From positions 1,133,501-1,197,500 of the forward strand of contig NC_064752.1 in the NCBI RefSeq assembly GCF_011397635.1: a DNA stretch of 64,000 bases. Reading direction: 5' to 3'. The notes beneath the pieces were generated by a model. That model was not told the origin of the DNA, made no database searches, and saw nothing but the letters and a program-made list of their open reading frames with translations. The translations under genes and the position numbers were made by a program. Positions within the stretch are counted from its first letter, which is position 1. Each line of letters opens with the position of its first letter. Positions 24,310 to 36,341 of the stretch are shown here, piece after piece. This DNA is from Epinephelus fuscoguttatus (taxonomy: Eukaryota > Chordata > Actinopteri > Perciformes > Serranidae).

Positions 24310-24720
24310 CTCAGCCCGTCAGTTTGTAGTGGCACTCAGCCGGGGACTCGAGAGTATCCCTGCACCTGCCCGGCGCCTCTCACCCTCGGCAACTCCAGCC
24401 CCTCTCCAGGAGTTTGGTTCCACAACCAGTGCTGTGCGTAGAGGTGAGTCCAAGTCTGTATAGTTGGTACTGTTCCACCTCCCGCACCAGCTCCGGTTCC
24501 TTCCCCACCACAGAGGTTCAGAGCCAGTCTGCGAAGCCAGGGATCAGAACGCCTCGGTCCCTGCCCCTGCCTGCCACCCTGCACACAATACACCGTCCCC
24601 GATGCGTAGTGAGTGACGGGCCCACAAAGCGGAGGCTCCATGTGGTTTTCTTGGGCTGGCCCGCAGCACGGCAATCAGAAACTCAGCGGTCAGCGCCTGC
24701 CCTCCCCAAGGTCTGGCACA
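24310..24720 (-). repeat. degenerate LINE endonuclease remnant
   Basis: This GC-rich block resembles, on the minus strand, the start of the endonuclease domain of a fish LINE whose conserved text is of the type 'WNVTSLVGKEPELVREVERY'; the open frame here only retains a distorted version (SLCGGEGTGAG...). Recognition is from memory of a common fish repeat. It is heavily decayed with frame changes. Confidence 0.4.
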
Positions 24721-24889
24721 AGTTTATCAGGGTTTTGTGAAGGTTTTTATATATAAAAATATAAAAATATTTCACAGAATTTCTGATCTTTATATTTGGT
24801 TCATGTAACTTTTTTCTTGATTGACACTGTCCATGCTGATTCAGAGTCGTGTGTGTGGAGCCATGAAGACCAGCAACCACAGAGCAGGC

Positions 24890-25035
24890 TGGGTGTGTTG
24901 GTTGTTGACATTCTGGGACGCCGTGTCAACTTCAGCCTGTTACATGCATTGTCTGTTTTCAAAATACACTTCTGTTTTCACAGGAAATGTACAGTTTGCA
25001 TACAGCCTCTTTCAAAATAAAAGCACAACGTCCTT
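24890..25035 (-). repeat. MITE-like repeat fragment, reverse orientation
   Basis: Reverse complement of the segment at about 540-630 ('tgcattgtctgttttcaaaa', 'cacttctgttttcacagg', 'gtttgcatacagcctctttc'). It lacks both ends of the family. Confidence 0.55.
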
Positions 25036-25653
25036 TGTCTCTCATATCGACACTAAGGGGGTGCTACACACTTGATATCCACCTCCATCAGCAGTTGACG
25101 TCCCAGTTGGCGCAACCTACACAGAGGGTTTCATTTATAAAGCAATGCATAGGATCCATACTAAAAATGAACGTACATTCAAAAGCCAAAAAAGGTGTGC
25201 ACCAGAAAATATTCAACAATATCTACAGTTATGTTACCATCTCACCATCCATAAATTGACACTGCTCATCTGTGTATTATACCACCAGAACAGGTGCTGT
25301 CTGGTCGACTGATGGCGTATACAGACGATGAAGGGTGCCTTGGCTTCTGCGTCACAAATTGTTGGTATTTGACGACCTGGGAGTGAGACTGGGCTCTATG
25401 AGAGCAAGTTGGACAAATCCCTAACTGTCCTGCGGTTGACGCAGCAAGATGTGGAGTGAAATTATGCAGGTCTGTGTCAGTCTGGCTCATCTCAAACAAG
25501 CCGACTGTTGTACCCTTTCATTCTGAAAGAGCAACAGCCAAAGGTGAAACTTTACCACTCACTCAGTGACAGATATTTGGGATTATAGAAATGGCCCCCG
25601 CGTTGCTTCAGTCTAGCCAGGAAATATCTACCTCGTCTATACAGTGTGATAAG
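25036..25653. other. no gene recognised, left flank of TRIM array
   Basis: Only short chance frames. Homology with the other array units starts only near 25654 ('cattttgtaggtcatgg'), so this is the outer side of the array. Confidence 0.45.
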
Positions 25654-26223
25654 GTGTTCATTTTGTAGGTCATGGTTTTAAAAAAACTGAATAGGAATAT
25701 TCCTACCATGTTTTGTTACATTTGTCATTGCTGCGGTCAGCCTGCAGTGCAGCTACAAGTGCACCCCAGTTAATATCACATGCTTCCTAAATCCCTTCGT
25801 TCCAGATCTGCCCAGAATATCACACGATATTCAGGATTTTACTTAATTGTATTTTAACTCCTCCACTTCCTTCAAACTACACTTAAACTACTTTTGAACA
25901 CAAAAGTAGGTTGCATCCGCCCGCTGAACACTATCAGTCTGCATATCAGCAATGATTCAATACTGTGGAATAAGACACACCTGTTTTACATGTTGTACCA
26001 CAGCATTCAGCAGAGGAAGTGTAACAAAGCTCCACCCGTCACCTGACTCCCCCGCAACAAACCAGGAAACACTTTGATATTCTCCCTCACTGCAGAGAGA
26101 CACACAGACTGAAGAACAGACGATCAGATTCACCTTCAGACCAAACTAACAACTTCCTCTGAGTGAGTTCAGCTAAAACTCCAACACTGCTGCTTCAACC
26201 TGCTGACACTCCACACACTGAAG

Positions 26224-26332
26224 GTGAGTTTGACTAAAAACACCACTCAAAGTCAAAGTACATTTCAGTGAAGTTAGTAGAGGAGGGAGGGGAGCCATGA
26301 CTGACTGTACTTTCTGTCTGCTGTGTTTTCAG
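26224..26332 (+). other. leader intron of TRIM copy A
   Basis: A 109-bp intron in the 5' UTR: donor CTGAAG|GTGAGT and acceptor GTGTTTTCAG 17 bases upstream of the ATG. The same intron occurs in all four units, which supports these as genes that were duplicated as DNA and not by retroposition. The transcription start is not defined. Confidence 0.75.
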
Positions 26333-26349
26333 CTTCACTCAGAGACTAA

Positions 26350-27744
26350 ATGGCTCCCAGATCAGAGGAGGATCTCTGCTGTCCGGTCTGTCAGGACGTC
26401 TTTAGAGATCCTGTTGTTCTGTCATGTAGCCACAGCTTCTGTAAAGACTGTCTGCAGAACTGGTGGAGACAGAGACAAGCAAGTGAGTGTCCAGTTTGTG
26501 AGACAGTATCTTCAACTGCAAAACCACCATGTAACCTGGCGTTGAAGAACCTGTGTGAGGCCTTCTTATTGGAGAGAGATCAGAGAGCTTCAGAGGCTCT
26601 CTGCAGTCTGCACTCTGAGAAACTCAAACTCTTCTGTCTGGACCATCAGCAGCCAGTGTGTGTCGTCTGCAGAGATTCAGAAAAACACACCAAGCACAGA
26701 TTCAGACCCGTCGATGAAGCCGCACGACAACACAAGAAGGAAGTTGAGGAAACTCTGGAGCCCTTAAAGGAGAAGTTAAAGGTTTGTGAACAAGTTAAAG
26801 TGAAGTGTGAACAAACAGCACAACACATGAAGGTCCAGGCCCGACGCACAGAGAGGCAGATTAAGGAGCAGTTTAAGAAGCTTCACCAGTTTCTAAAAGA
26901 GGAAGAGGAGGCCAGGATGGCTGCACTGAGGGAGGAAGAGGAGCAGAAGAGTCAGATGATGAAGGAGAAGATGGAGGCTCTGAGCAGAGAGATAGCAGCT
27001 CTTTCAGACACAGTCAGAGCCACAGAGGACGAGCTGAGAGCTGAAGACGTCTCATTCCTGCTCAACTACAAGGCTGCAGTGGACAGAGTCCAGCAGCGCC
27101 CCCTGCTGGATGATCCACAGCTGCTCTCAGGAGCTCTGATAGACCAGGCCAAACACCTGGGCAACCTGACCTTCAACATCTGGAACAAGATAAAGGACAT
27201 GGTCTCCTACACTCCTCTGATCCTGGACCCAAACACTGCTCGTCCAGACTACATCCTGTCTGACGATCTGACCAGTGTGAGATGAGGACACAGACAGCAG
27301 CTTCCTGATAATCCAGAGAGGTTTGATGAAAACTCTTCTGTCCTGGGCTCTGAGGGCTTTAACTCTGGGACTCACAGCTGGGATGTCGAGGTTGGAGACA
27401 GTACAGGCTGGTTTCTCGGTGTGTTAGCAGAGTCTGTCCAGAGGAAGGGACGCATAACGTCTGGATTATGGATTATGTGGTTCCATAAAGGTAAATACTT
27501 AGCAGAGTCTCTACCAGGTCCACTCACTGATCTCAAAGTGCAGAAGAAGCTCCAGAGGATCAGAGTGAATCTGGACTGGAACAGAGGAAAGCTGTCGTTC
27601 TCTGATCCTGATACTAACACACACATACACACCTTCACACACACTTTCACTGAGAGGGTGTTTCCAGTCATTAGGACTGTGGATAAACTGAAGATATTAC
27701 CACTGAAGGTCTCTGTGACAGTGAAACAGAGCAGTCAGAGATAA
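26350..27744 (+). pseudogene. TRIM copy A, disrupted before the SPRY domain
   Basis: Frame for a RING/B-box/coiled-coil/PRY-SPRY protein of the fish TRIM35/bloodthirsty-like group (ubiquitin E3 ligases). RING cysteines/histidine fall at 11, 14, 26, 28, 31, 34, 47, 50, B-box 2 at 85-116, coiled coil about 125-250. Codon 312 is TGA (27283-27285) where intact copies have CGA, a CpG-type transition. The frame beyond it is otherwise open through the SPRY part to the TAA at 27744, ending SSQR like copy D. Either a pseudogene or a gene for a 311-residue protein lacking the recognition domain. Confidence 0.85.
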
Positions 27745-27913
27745 AGAGGATGATTATATTTATGATGTTTATTTCTTAAAGAGAAAAGTCAGTGAATTTA
27801 ACCTGTTAAGCTGCACCTGTCCTCCAGATGACTGATTATTCCAAAGATATACTTGTTTTTGTTTCAGTTGCTGTTTTTATTTGATGTTTGCTGTTTTGCT
27901 TGTTTCTATGGTC

Positions 27914-28692
27914 GACTTGGATGAGGTTTCGCTTGGCGGCAGACAGGCCTTCAACATTGAGTTGGAGTTTTCGGAGGGCAGGTCCCACCATTAGGTGCTC
28001 TCGAGGCTGTTTGTTGTTTTTTCTGCTTTCAGGTTGAGAGCTGTGGCTAGGATTCTTTGAGTTAGCTCTAGGGTGTCTTCTTTTGGAATTTAGTCTGCTG
28101 GTAGGATCATTTGCTTCCTCAGGCATGCCTGGGTACTGACGGAGGGCGCAACGTGAACGCTGATCCATTGCCCCCCTGGCTCCCTGTCCTATCTAACATA
28201 CTCCCCCCAACATCAGACAAACTGAACTCACCTATAGGATGCTACAAAAGGTCAAAGACTCCCCCCATTTACCAATCCACGCCGACATCTTCAACCTACC
28301 ACCTGCTCGTCTCCAATTTAGACGTCCAATTTGGACGGACCCCCCGCCCACTGACTTTGATGCTCTGTCTGCATGGGTGACTGAATGGGAATCCAAAGAC
28401 ATCCCAAACAAACATCTAGTGTCAGACCCGACTCAACCAGTCTCTGGCACCAACCTCCCAAGCAGACAGTGGTCCACCTTGAACAGATTTAGGACTGGTC
28501 AAGGTCCCTGCTTGGCCAGCCTTCACAGATGGGGGAGCAGCTTGAGCCCAATGTGTGCTTGTGGAGAGGAGCAAACTGTGGAGTATATTATTGAAGCCTG
28601 CCCTCTCCAAAGACTAAAAGGAGGTCTAGTCTCCCTCCACAATATAGATCAAGAGGCCACTGCTTGGCTTGAGAAATTTGCATATAAATAAA
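27914..28692 (+). mobile_element. 5'-inverted, truncated LINE insertion (unit A)
   Basis: Short duplications TATGGTC (27907-27913) and TATTGTC (28693-28699) flank it; units B and C have a single TATTGTC/TATTATC and no insert. The left part codes on the minus strand (frame with LRKLQLNVEGLSAAKR, a LINE endonuclease start). The right part, from about 28190, codes on the plus strand for a LINE C-terminus with a CAC-type zinc-knuckle (MCACGEEQTVEYIIEACPL). This is the classic 5' inversion product of target-primed reverse transcription. The clade (jockey/R1/I-like) is unsure. Confidence 0.75.
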
Positions 28693-29040
28693 TATTGTCG
28701 TCTTTTTTATATGTGAAATTATTTTAATTTTTGATGTTTATGTTTGGTTTTTTCGCCTTTTCTTTTTTTATCAACATTGTTTCATTTTAAATTGTTCATT
28801 TTTTATAATTATGTTTTGTGTGTGTGGAGCAATGAAAACCAGAAACCACTGTTTGAAAGCTGATGGGATTCAAATTCAAATGTATCAATCACTGCACGTT
28901 TCTGCACGAATCTGAACAATCATTGTTTAGATCCAACAAACTTTATTTTAAATTCTACTTTGGAAACTTTCCAAACATTAAAATCTGTGTTTAATTACAC
29001 GTATAAAAGGTTAAATTATCCGACGTGTTTAAACATCTGA

Positions 29041-30293
29041 AGAATCATATGCACAAGATTGTTTTGTATGCGGATGATGTATTGCTGTTTTTAACTAACC
29101 CAAGAACCTCTTTGCCAGAACTTATCAAAGTTATTAATATATTCAGTAGTTTTTCAGGTTATAGGATTAACTTTTGTCAGTCTGTGGCAGGAAGATTGCG
29201 AGAGGGTAAGCAAGACACTCCATTTCAGATTTGCAGAGATCAGAACAATTTTACTGAATGCAAAAAAAATAAGTTGCTCAAGTGTGTCTCATGAAACACA
29301 ATTTAAGATCATACACAAACTTCATGTTACGCAGTGTATTAGATCCAAATATGATCCTGATTGTACCACAATCTGTCCAAAATGTAACACTGGCAAAGCT
29401 ACATATTTCCATGTGTTCTGGGAATGCCCAAATATAATTGAATTTTGGAACGGTGTTATAAAGAAAATTGATGGATTGCTAGGATGCAGGTCAACATTAA
29501 ACCCAGATATTTGTATTCTAGGACAAGATGAAGGTGAAACATCTGCGGATAAGTTTAAACTTATATTGAGAATTTGTTAGTTTGCAGCAAGGTTATGTAT
29601 TCTTCAAAGATGGACTGATCATGAATCTCCAGATGTTCCACTTTGATTTGAGAAGTTTTTGAATTTAATTCCACCGGAAAGGTTTTCATACATGATTAAA
29701 AACAGATTGGACCAGTTCCTGCATATGTGGCAGCAAGTCTTAATCAGTATAGAAGCTGAAGTACAAATTGGGCTACAGAAGTACATGAACATATCAATAC
29801 TGAACTCTAATTATGTATAATATATGTATTCATGCATGTGATCTGTGTATGCATGTATGTATATCTATGATGATGTCTTCCAGTGGGAACCATGAACTCC
29901 CAAGATGCCATCTTTTCATTAGTTATTCTGGTGACCTCTTTATTGTGGGGTTGAGTGGTTTCCAACCGGAAGATGATGATACAGAGGAATTACCTTACTC
30001 CTAGTACTGCTTCCCTTGTGTGAGAGTGTGAGTGTGTTTGTGTACCTGATTTTTCTTGTCATTTAGTGTAGGTTAAGTGTTTGTATTGTCCTGTGTTTGT
30101 GTATGTATCTGTTTCCCTCAGGGTAGGGGCTGGTGGGTAGAGGGTGGGTTATAGTGTGTGGTCATAAATTTCAAGAAGAATTGTGTACAGTTTTGTCCTT
30201 GTTTATAACTGCTGTCCTTATTTTTGAACCTTTAAGATGTACACTTGTCATGAAATATTGATCGTGGGAATAACAATAAAAATATTGAACAAG
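29041..30293 (+). mobile_element. L1/Tx1-type LINE fragment (unit A)
   Basis: 5'-truncated and internally deleted. One frame has the reverse transcriptase motif LYADDVLLFLTNPRTSLPEL; a later frame has the C-terminal CPKCN...THVFWECP-like zinc knuckle. The 3' end is A-rich, followed by AAAATGGACGTTT, the right target duplication. The left duplication has been lost in a deletion. Compare the complete flanks in unit D. Confidence 0.8.
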
Positions 30294-30516
30294 AAAATGG
30301 ACGTTTTAGTTTTAAGGTGGATGTCTCAGTTTGGGTTCAGACCTTATGTAATGTGGGCGTTGGTGATTTGCTTTGATGTATTTTAGGAATGTCACTGAAA
30401 ACACTGCAGGGGGTGGTGAAAAGATCAAATGTATTGTGGCACAAAAGTTGATTTTAAAACACAACCACTGGATTTACCATACATACTTTTACATTCAAAA
30501 ACGTAGAGTGCCAATG

Positions 30517-30999
30517 CGGCTGCTCAATTAATCAAATTTTAATCTAGATTACGATTTGGGCTTTCAGTGATTATGAAAAGAAAATAATCAACATAAAATG
30601 ATAATGCGCTTCTTGTCAGTTTACTCTTGTTGTCTTGTGTTGCAAATCTCCTTCCTCTGTTCACGAGCCAGTCGAGTAGGTGAAATCGAATAATGTGAGG
30701 GGCAGGTGATGACCAAAGGTTTCAAAAACAGTGTGCGGAAAATGGCAGAGGGAGAGCGAGAGAGGTTGGTCTGTGTGTGTGTGTGTATGTGTGTGTGCAC
30801 AAATCAGGGCCGAACTCCGCCATGCGCGATACAGAGAGCAGAGGAGAATTGTAAACATGCGACCATGTGGAGACAGAAATGATATGCTGTCGTGTAAATA
30901 AGTCATCACGTGCGCTGCATAATCATTTGCATAATCTGGATTTCAATTTTGTCCAAAATAATCGTGATTATGATTTTTTCCATAATCGAGCAGCCCTAC
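30517..30999. mobile_element. hAT-type non-autonomous element (unit A)
   Basis: Ends are inverted copies of GGCTGCTC(G/A)ATTA; the right end reads ...AATCGAGCAGCCCTAC. The right target copy CGATGGGT is at 31000-31007; the left one is damaged here (CCAATG) but intact in units B and D. The interior is non-coding and includes a TG tract. Confidence 0.7.
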
Positions 31000-32244
31000 C
31001 GATGGGTAGTTTATCGTCCCACTCATTCTGTACTTTGTTAATGGCATTGTTTGAAGAGAAGTTAATTTACTCTAATCATGGCTTGAGGGAGAATACAGTA
31101 TATTCTAATGGAAGAGGTATTTGATGTTTTGCTTGTTTAAAGGGTCTAAGACCCAGTGAAAGTCATTCTTTGCATATCGAAACTCATGTTCTGAATTTCT
31201 GTCATTTAACATGGATTATTTGCAAATTTCCCATCCCCCAAAAGGTTCATAAGCATGTGTCAAAGTTTCTCCCATCTAGTCTGGTTTTATACATCACAAC
31301 TTCTGTGATGTGTTGGGATTCACTGGACCACAGATGATTAGTCATTTGTTAAGATCTAAACTGGACATGTGAAGACCTTTCCTCTCGGTCTTACCATCTG
31401 AAATGGTGGCCGAGGCTGCATGTTCTTTGTACATCAAACAAAGGACAGCCATTTGTGATCACCTCTGCAGGATGCCTCACTGTCACACCTAATTGAGAGA
31501 CCAGTCTTCATACTTTATTGGGCACTACAGTCACAGTGACATGTGACTTTGTGATGTCACCAAGCTAACTTAAGGAGAAGTTTCCACTCTCCATCGCTCT
31601 TTTCTCCTGAAATTCTGAAGCACGCTCCTGCTCCTAAACCTTTGAAGAGGTAGGGCATCACACAGGATGGCCTGCTCCACCCTTCCCCCTTCTCTCAGCT
31701 TTACATGCCCACAGCAGGAGCTGCAATTTTGCTCTCAATGTGGCCCGTTCCCAGCAGACACACAACCTGATGACCAGATAAGTTAGTGTGCCAGACACAA
31801 GGTTTGCAACTAACTTTCCAACAAGGAGAACTAAGCTGAGTTAGCAGCAGATTTCTAACTCTGCAAGGATCCTGAGCAACCTGCCTCCTCGGATCTGCGC
31901 CTTTGAAACAAGGACACAGCATAGACTGCTTCTGGAATCAAAGCTCTTTCCAGCCTTCAACTGCCAGCTAACAAAAGCAGCACACCATAAAGCAGCTCCT
32001 CCATCCGTTCAAGGATTGGTAACGTAACAACTGGGCATAGCATTATTACAGTTGTAAAGGTAAAGTCAGTTGTGATTTAATGATGTTCACTGAGTTATTG
32101 TTGTGATTGTTTGCAGTAAGTTTATTGGTTAGTTGGCTTCACCAAAGCTAAGTGATGTTAGTTTGTTGATGCGTTACACAGACAGACTCTTGCATGAAAC
32201 TAAACATCCTCTGTTTTTTAACCCAGACCCTTTTGCAGCACATA

Positions 32245-33437
32245 TCACATCATCATCTGCGGTCACTCATAGTCGAGTATGACTGTCCTCCGTCTTGGTC
32301 CCTGTCGGTCCTCAGGTGGGCATGGAGGCCAATTCTGGACCCGATTATTCTTGTGCAGTGTGGACAGAGGAATGCAGTGGTGGATATGGGTTGGGCATTA
32401 TACTGTGCAGCGCCCTCACGGACAAGGTTTCTCCTGGTCGCCCTGTCTTTTGCCATGTCTTCCCAGGCTTTAAGGACTATGTGGCGCTTCTTTATGTTAG
32501 TTTTAATGTTATCCTTGTACCTCTTCTTTTGGCCTCCTTGGGCACGTTTCCCTTCAACCAGCTGGGAGTACAGGACTTGTTTGGGAGGCGAGAGTCAGGC
32601 ATACAGATAATGTGACCAGTCCATCTGAGCTGGTTTTGGGCAACGATGGCAGTCATGGTGGGAATGTCAGCCTCCTCCAGGACGCTGGTGTTGGTGCGTT
32701 GGTCCTCCCAGCTGATCCCAAGGATTTTTCATAGACATCTCTCATGATACGCCTCAAGTGCTTTGAAGTGCCTGCTGTTTGTGGTCCAGGCTTCTGATCC
32801 GTACAAAAGGGTGGGGAACACCACTGCTTTATCAACAAGGATTTTGGTCTTTGCTTGGAGGTTGCGGCTCTCAAAGGCTGTCTTTCTTAGCCTTGAGAAA
32901 GCCCCACTGGTACAGCTGAGGCGGTGGTGTATTTCATCGTCAATGACAGTTGTTGAAGATAGGAGGCTGCCAAGATATGGGAAGTGGTCCACATTTTCCA
33001 GTCTGGTGTTGTCAGTGGAGATGTTTGTGGGCAGGACAGGCGTACTGCTGTTTGGTGGTGGTTGATGGAGGATTTGGGTCTTTTTTATGTTAATGGCTAG
33101 ACCAAACTGTTTGTAAGCTTTTGCAAAGGCAGCCAGAGTACACTGTAGGTCCTCTTCTGAGAGGGCTACGAGGGCGTTGTTGTCCGCATACTGCAGCTCC
33201 ATGATGGAATTGGTGGTGGTTTTACCTTTAGCCCTGAATCGGTTGATGTTGAGGAGTTGGCCGTCGATTCTGTACATATTTTTGACTCCCTGGATCAGAT
33301 GTTTGCCTGTGTGGGGGAGGATAGCGGCAACAAAGATAGAGAACAGTGTTGGAGCAATGACACATCCCTGTTTGACTCCTATGTCAACCCTGAAGGGTTC
33401 GGTTTCGTCTCCACTGCCACTGAGTACCATAGCTGAC
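32245..33437 (-). mobile_element. degenerate LINE, minus strand (unit A)
   Basis: A 233-codon minus-strand frame (33430-32729) carries reverse-transcriptase motifs: GVKQGCVIAPTLFSIFVAA and the catalytic box, which reads YADN rather than YADD, followed downstream by the LLYGSEAW-type motif. At the left end is the C-terminal zinc finger CPHCTRIIGSRIGLHAH and a CAT-rich tail. It is 5'-truncated with small deletions. The same insertion is in all four units, so it predates the array. Confidence 0.75.
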
Positions 33438-33644
33438 AGGTCACATACACATATGCTCTCTCACAATTTGGCTTTCAACATAGCTACACCCAAAGAGGCA
33501 ACCCAGAGTTCCTGCTTCTTTTCCTTTGCCTTTGTCCTGGCCACAAGGTCAGGCAAAACCTCCCCCTGTCTGAAGCCATCTTTGATTTGGCCATCTCATA
33601 GTTTTTTGTTGTCAGCCATTTTTTGCGTAGGCCACATGGCCTTT

Positions 33645-33648
<4 letters not shown>

Positions 33649-33695
<47 letters not shown>
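33649..33695. repeat. (CA)n microsatellite (unit A)
   Basis: About 23 CA units; the same tract occurs in units B, C and D with other lengths. Confidence 0.9.
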
Positions 33696-33697
<2 letters not shown>

Positions 33698-33882
33698 ACA
33701 GTATACACACCCATGCCTGTATATAGTAACTAGTTAGACTTTGTGTGATTTGTTTGCTTTGCTTTCTTTATGAATAAATACATTTGGAATTGTACCTGCT
33801 GTCTGTTTAATACTGAACAAGAGTGAATGAGGAGTCAACCTCTGCTATGTCAAGAACTCCGCAATCCTTTAACTTGCTGTTA

Positions 33883-35123
33883 CAGTTTTTCTTGATTGTT
33901 TACACACATTTTCTGAAAGCATGCCTCATACTCTCAGAACTCTACACACAAATAAAAAAACACACATACAGTGGGCAAAACCCCTCAATTCTCCTGCAAA
34001 ATGAACCTTCTCAAAATGTTATTTTGTTTTCAAATGACACACACAAACCATCATATGAATAGACATTTATAAGAACCAGCTGAACACTGATGTGCTCAAT
34101 GTAAAATACTATGATGAATGGAAAACACTTCTTCTCCATTCATCATAATTACTTAGGCCTTTTTTTGTTCAGTGTTACACTACAGACAGTACATACATAA
34201 GTGTGTTGTAAAATATTTTAGAATATTGTTTTTATACTCAGAACACACAAATACACGGTAACAAATATATTTTATTTTTCCCACAAAAACAATGTACACA
34301 GTGCACATTCCAACCAACACAAAGTTGCACATACAGTGGTCTACATACAAAACAACAGAAGAATTTACTGTATACAGTTACAGTAAAAAAACAAAACTAT
34401 GCTGCATCCTCTCTTCTGTTTCGGTCTGGACACAGCACCTCATCCACATCACAAGCAATGTTTTCCTGGCCAAGCAGCAGGAAATATCGCCTAGCATGGC
34501 AAATCCAGCCATGAAAAGCATCAACTGCTATATCTCCACATTCGTCTACCATAGCTTGGAGAAGGGGTATACACGTTTGTGGATTTCGGTCATACACTTT
34601 CCATCTCCAGGCAGAAAAAGTGGCTCGGATCTCATCAGAGATTACGGTCCTTGGCCTTCCTCGTCCTTGTCCTCCCCGTCCTCCTCCTCTTACTCTCACT
34701 CTCACTCCTCTGGCTCTGGCTCTGCCTCTGTTTCCAATGTTGGCATCCATTGCTCCAAAACAGAAAAGCTCACCTGTTGCCCTTTTATGCTAAAGCTCTA
34801 ATTGCTAATTGTAAAACTGTGTGACAGGTGTTTGTCCGTGTGATGAGTCAGTGTGCATAGTAGGGCAATTAACTATAAAATTTGGAATGACAGTGTGTTC
34901 TTTGTGAAAACAAGAGATTTTCTTCATGAAAATTGTGCCAAATGCAGAGAATTGTGTGTAGTGTTTTGAAAAAAATGTGTTTTAGAACTGCAATTTGAGT
35001 GTAAAGCAGGAATTGTGCTTGTAGTTTAGCAGAATTGGTTCAGGGGGTTGGTGCATGAGTTACATGTTGTGGTCATTGTGTCTCAAGTACCAGTATTTGT
35101 GTGTAAACAATTGAGAAAAACTG
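33883..35123 (-). mobile_element. internally deleted Tc1/mariner-type element (unit A)
   Basis: TA duplications at 33881-33882 and 35124-35125. Ends CAGTTTTTCTTGATTGTTTA and, reverse-complemented, CAGTTTTTCTCAATTGTTTA are inverted repeats. Unit C has the unoccupied site GCTGTTAATATGG at 54823-54835. The minus strand holds a transposase frame reduced to its two ends (next entry). Copies are also in units B and D. Confidence 0.85.
34397..34750 (-). pseudogene. transposase with the catalytic core deleted
   Basis: A 117-codon open frame: residues 1 to about 46 are the basic Arg/Gly-rich N-terminus (MDANIGNRGRARARG...) plus RPRTVISDEIRA, and the rest matches the C-terminal tail after the catalytic Glu (FSAWRWKVYDRNPQT...IACDVDEVLCPD). 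The DNA-binding helices and all three catalytic acidic residues are missing. The frame stayed open, so the deletion was in frame. Assignment to a fish DDE family with DDE_3-type core is from recognition. Confidence 0.65.
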
Positions 35124-36224
35124 TAATATGGTAACTTTGGTTAAAGTTATTAATTTAACTGTTACTAAGAGTTCCAAATTGACTGTTAAGTGCTTCATGA
35201 GACTGATATTATAAACTGGCGATCATTTTTCCCTTTTCAGGAACAGTGCCCCACAAAGTGATTTAATGTAAATTAAGTAATATTGTAATACATAATAATA
35301 ATTATTGATAATAACTATTATTTATTTCCCATAGCCATTTATATACTAATTACTACTTTAATTGGAGGCCTGTTTCAGCCCTCGTTTCCTGCGTACACAA
35401 TTGTTTATAAATGAGACCACTGGACATCAACAAAAGCACATGGTTAGGTTGAGAAAAAAACATCATGATTTAACTCTACACTGGAAGCAAACACTGGGCA
35501 CCTGGACGAAAGTCCAGGGTTTGTTGGACCCATCCACCACCATTCCTGCCCATCCTGTCGGGACTTTCCAGCTCCTTCTATTAGGTTGTTTACAGCAGCA
35601 TTTCAAAATGATGCCATTCAGCAGCGTATCATGCAACCATCCAGCCTCATTATAAACTGTTCGTTTTGTAGTTCATGGGTTTTAAAAAACTGAATGGGAA
35701 TATTCCTGCCATGTTTTGTTACATTTGTCATTGCTGCTGTCGGCCTGCAGTGCAGCTACAAGTGCACCCCAGTTAATATCACATGCTTCCTAAATCCCTT
35801 CGTTCCAGATCTGCCCAGAATATCACACGATATTCAGGATTTTACTTAATTGTATTTTAACTCCTCCACTTCCTTCAAACTACACTTAAACTACTTTTGA
35901 ACACAAAGTAGGTTGCATCCGCCTGCTGAACACTATCAGTCTGCATATCAGCAATGATTCAATACTGTGGAATAAGACACCCCTGTCTTACATGTTGTAC
36001 CACAGCATTCAGCAGAGGAGGTCTGACAAAGCTCCACCCTCACAAGACTCCCCTGCAACAAACCAGGAAATACTTTGTTTTTCTTCCTCACTGCAGAGAG
36101 ACACACAGACTGAAGAACAGACGATCAGATTCACCTTCAGACCAAACTAACAACTTCCTCTGAGTGAGTTCAGCTAAAACTCCAACACTGCTGTTTCAAC
36201 CTGCTGACACTCCACACACTGAAG

Positions 36225-36324
36225 GTGAGTTTGACTAAAAACACCACTCAAAATCAAAGTACAAGTTAGTAGAGGGGGGAGGGGAGCCATGACTGACTGT
36301 ACTTTCTGTCTGCTGTGTTTTCAG
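36225..36324 (+). other. leader intron of TRIM copy B
   Basis: Same splice sites as in copy A; 100 bp because of a 9-bp deletion. Confidence 0.75.
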
Positions 36325-36341
36325 CTTCACTCAGAGACTAA

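Larger units (their letters stand above)
25654..35655 (+). repeat. tandem segmental duplication, unit A
   Basis: First of four tandem units. It shares with units B-D the leader exon, intron, TRIM frame, the region 31008-32245 (non-coding, unrecognised), a minus-strand LINE, a CA tract and the tail 35126-35655. It holds the inverted-5' LINE, the L1 fragment, the hAT element and the deleted Tc1/mariner element. About 150 bp left of the L1 fragment is missing compared with unit D. The start is defined by the point where similarity to 35656 onwards begins. Confidence 0.85.

Noticed and set aside
24336..24674. 112-codon minus-strand frame in GC-rich DNA
   Set aside because: It is not in the frame of the LINE endonuclease remnant it overlaps and resembles no protein.
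31701..31922. A 73-codon minus-strand frame present in all four units (also 42764, 49088, 61954)
   Set aside because: It lies in nearly identical duplicated DNA, changes are not obviously synonymous, and no domain is recognisable; openness is explained by recent duplication.
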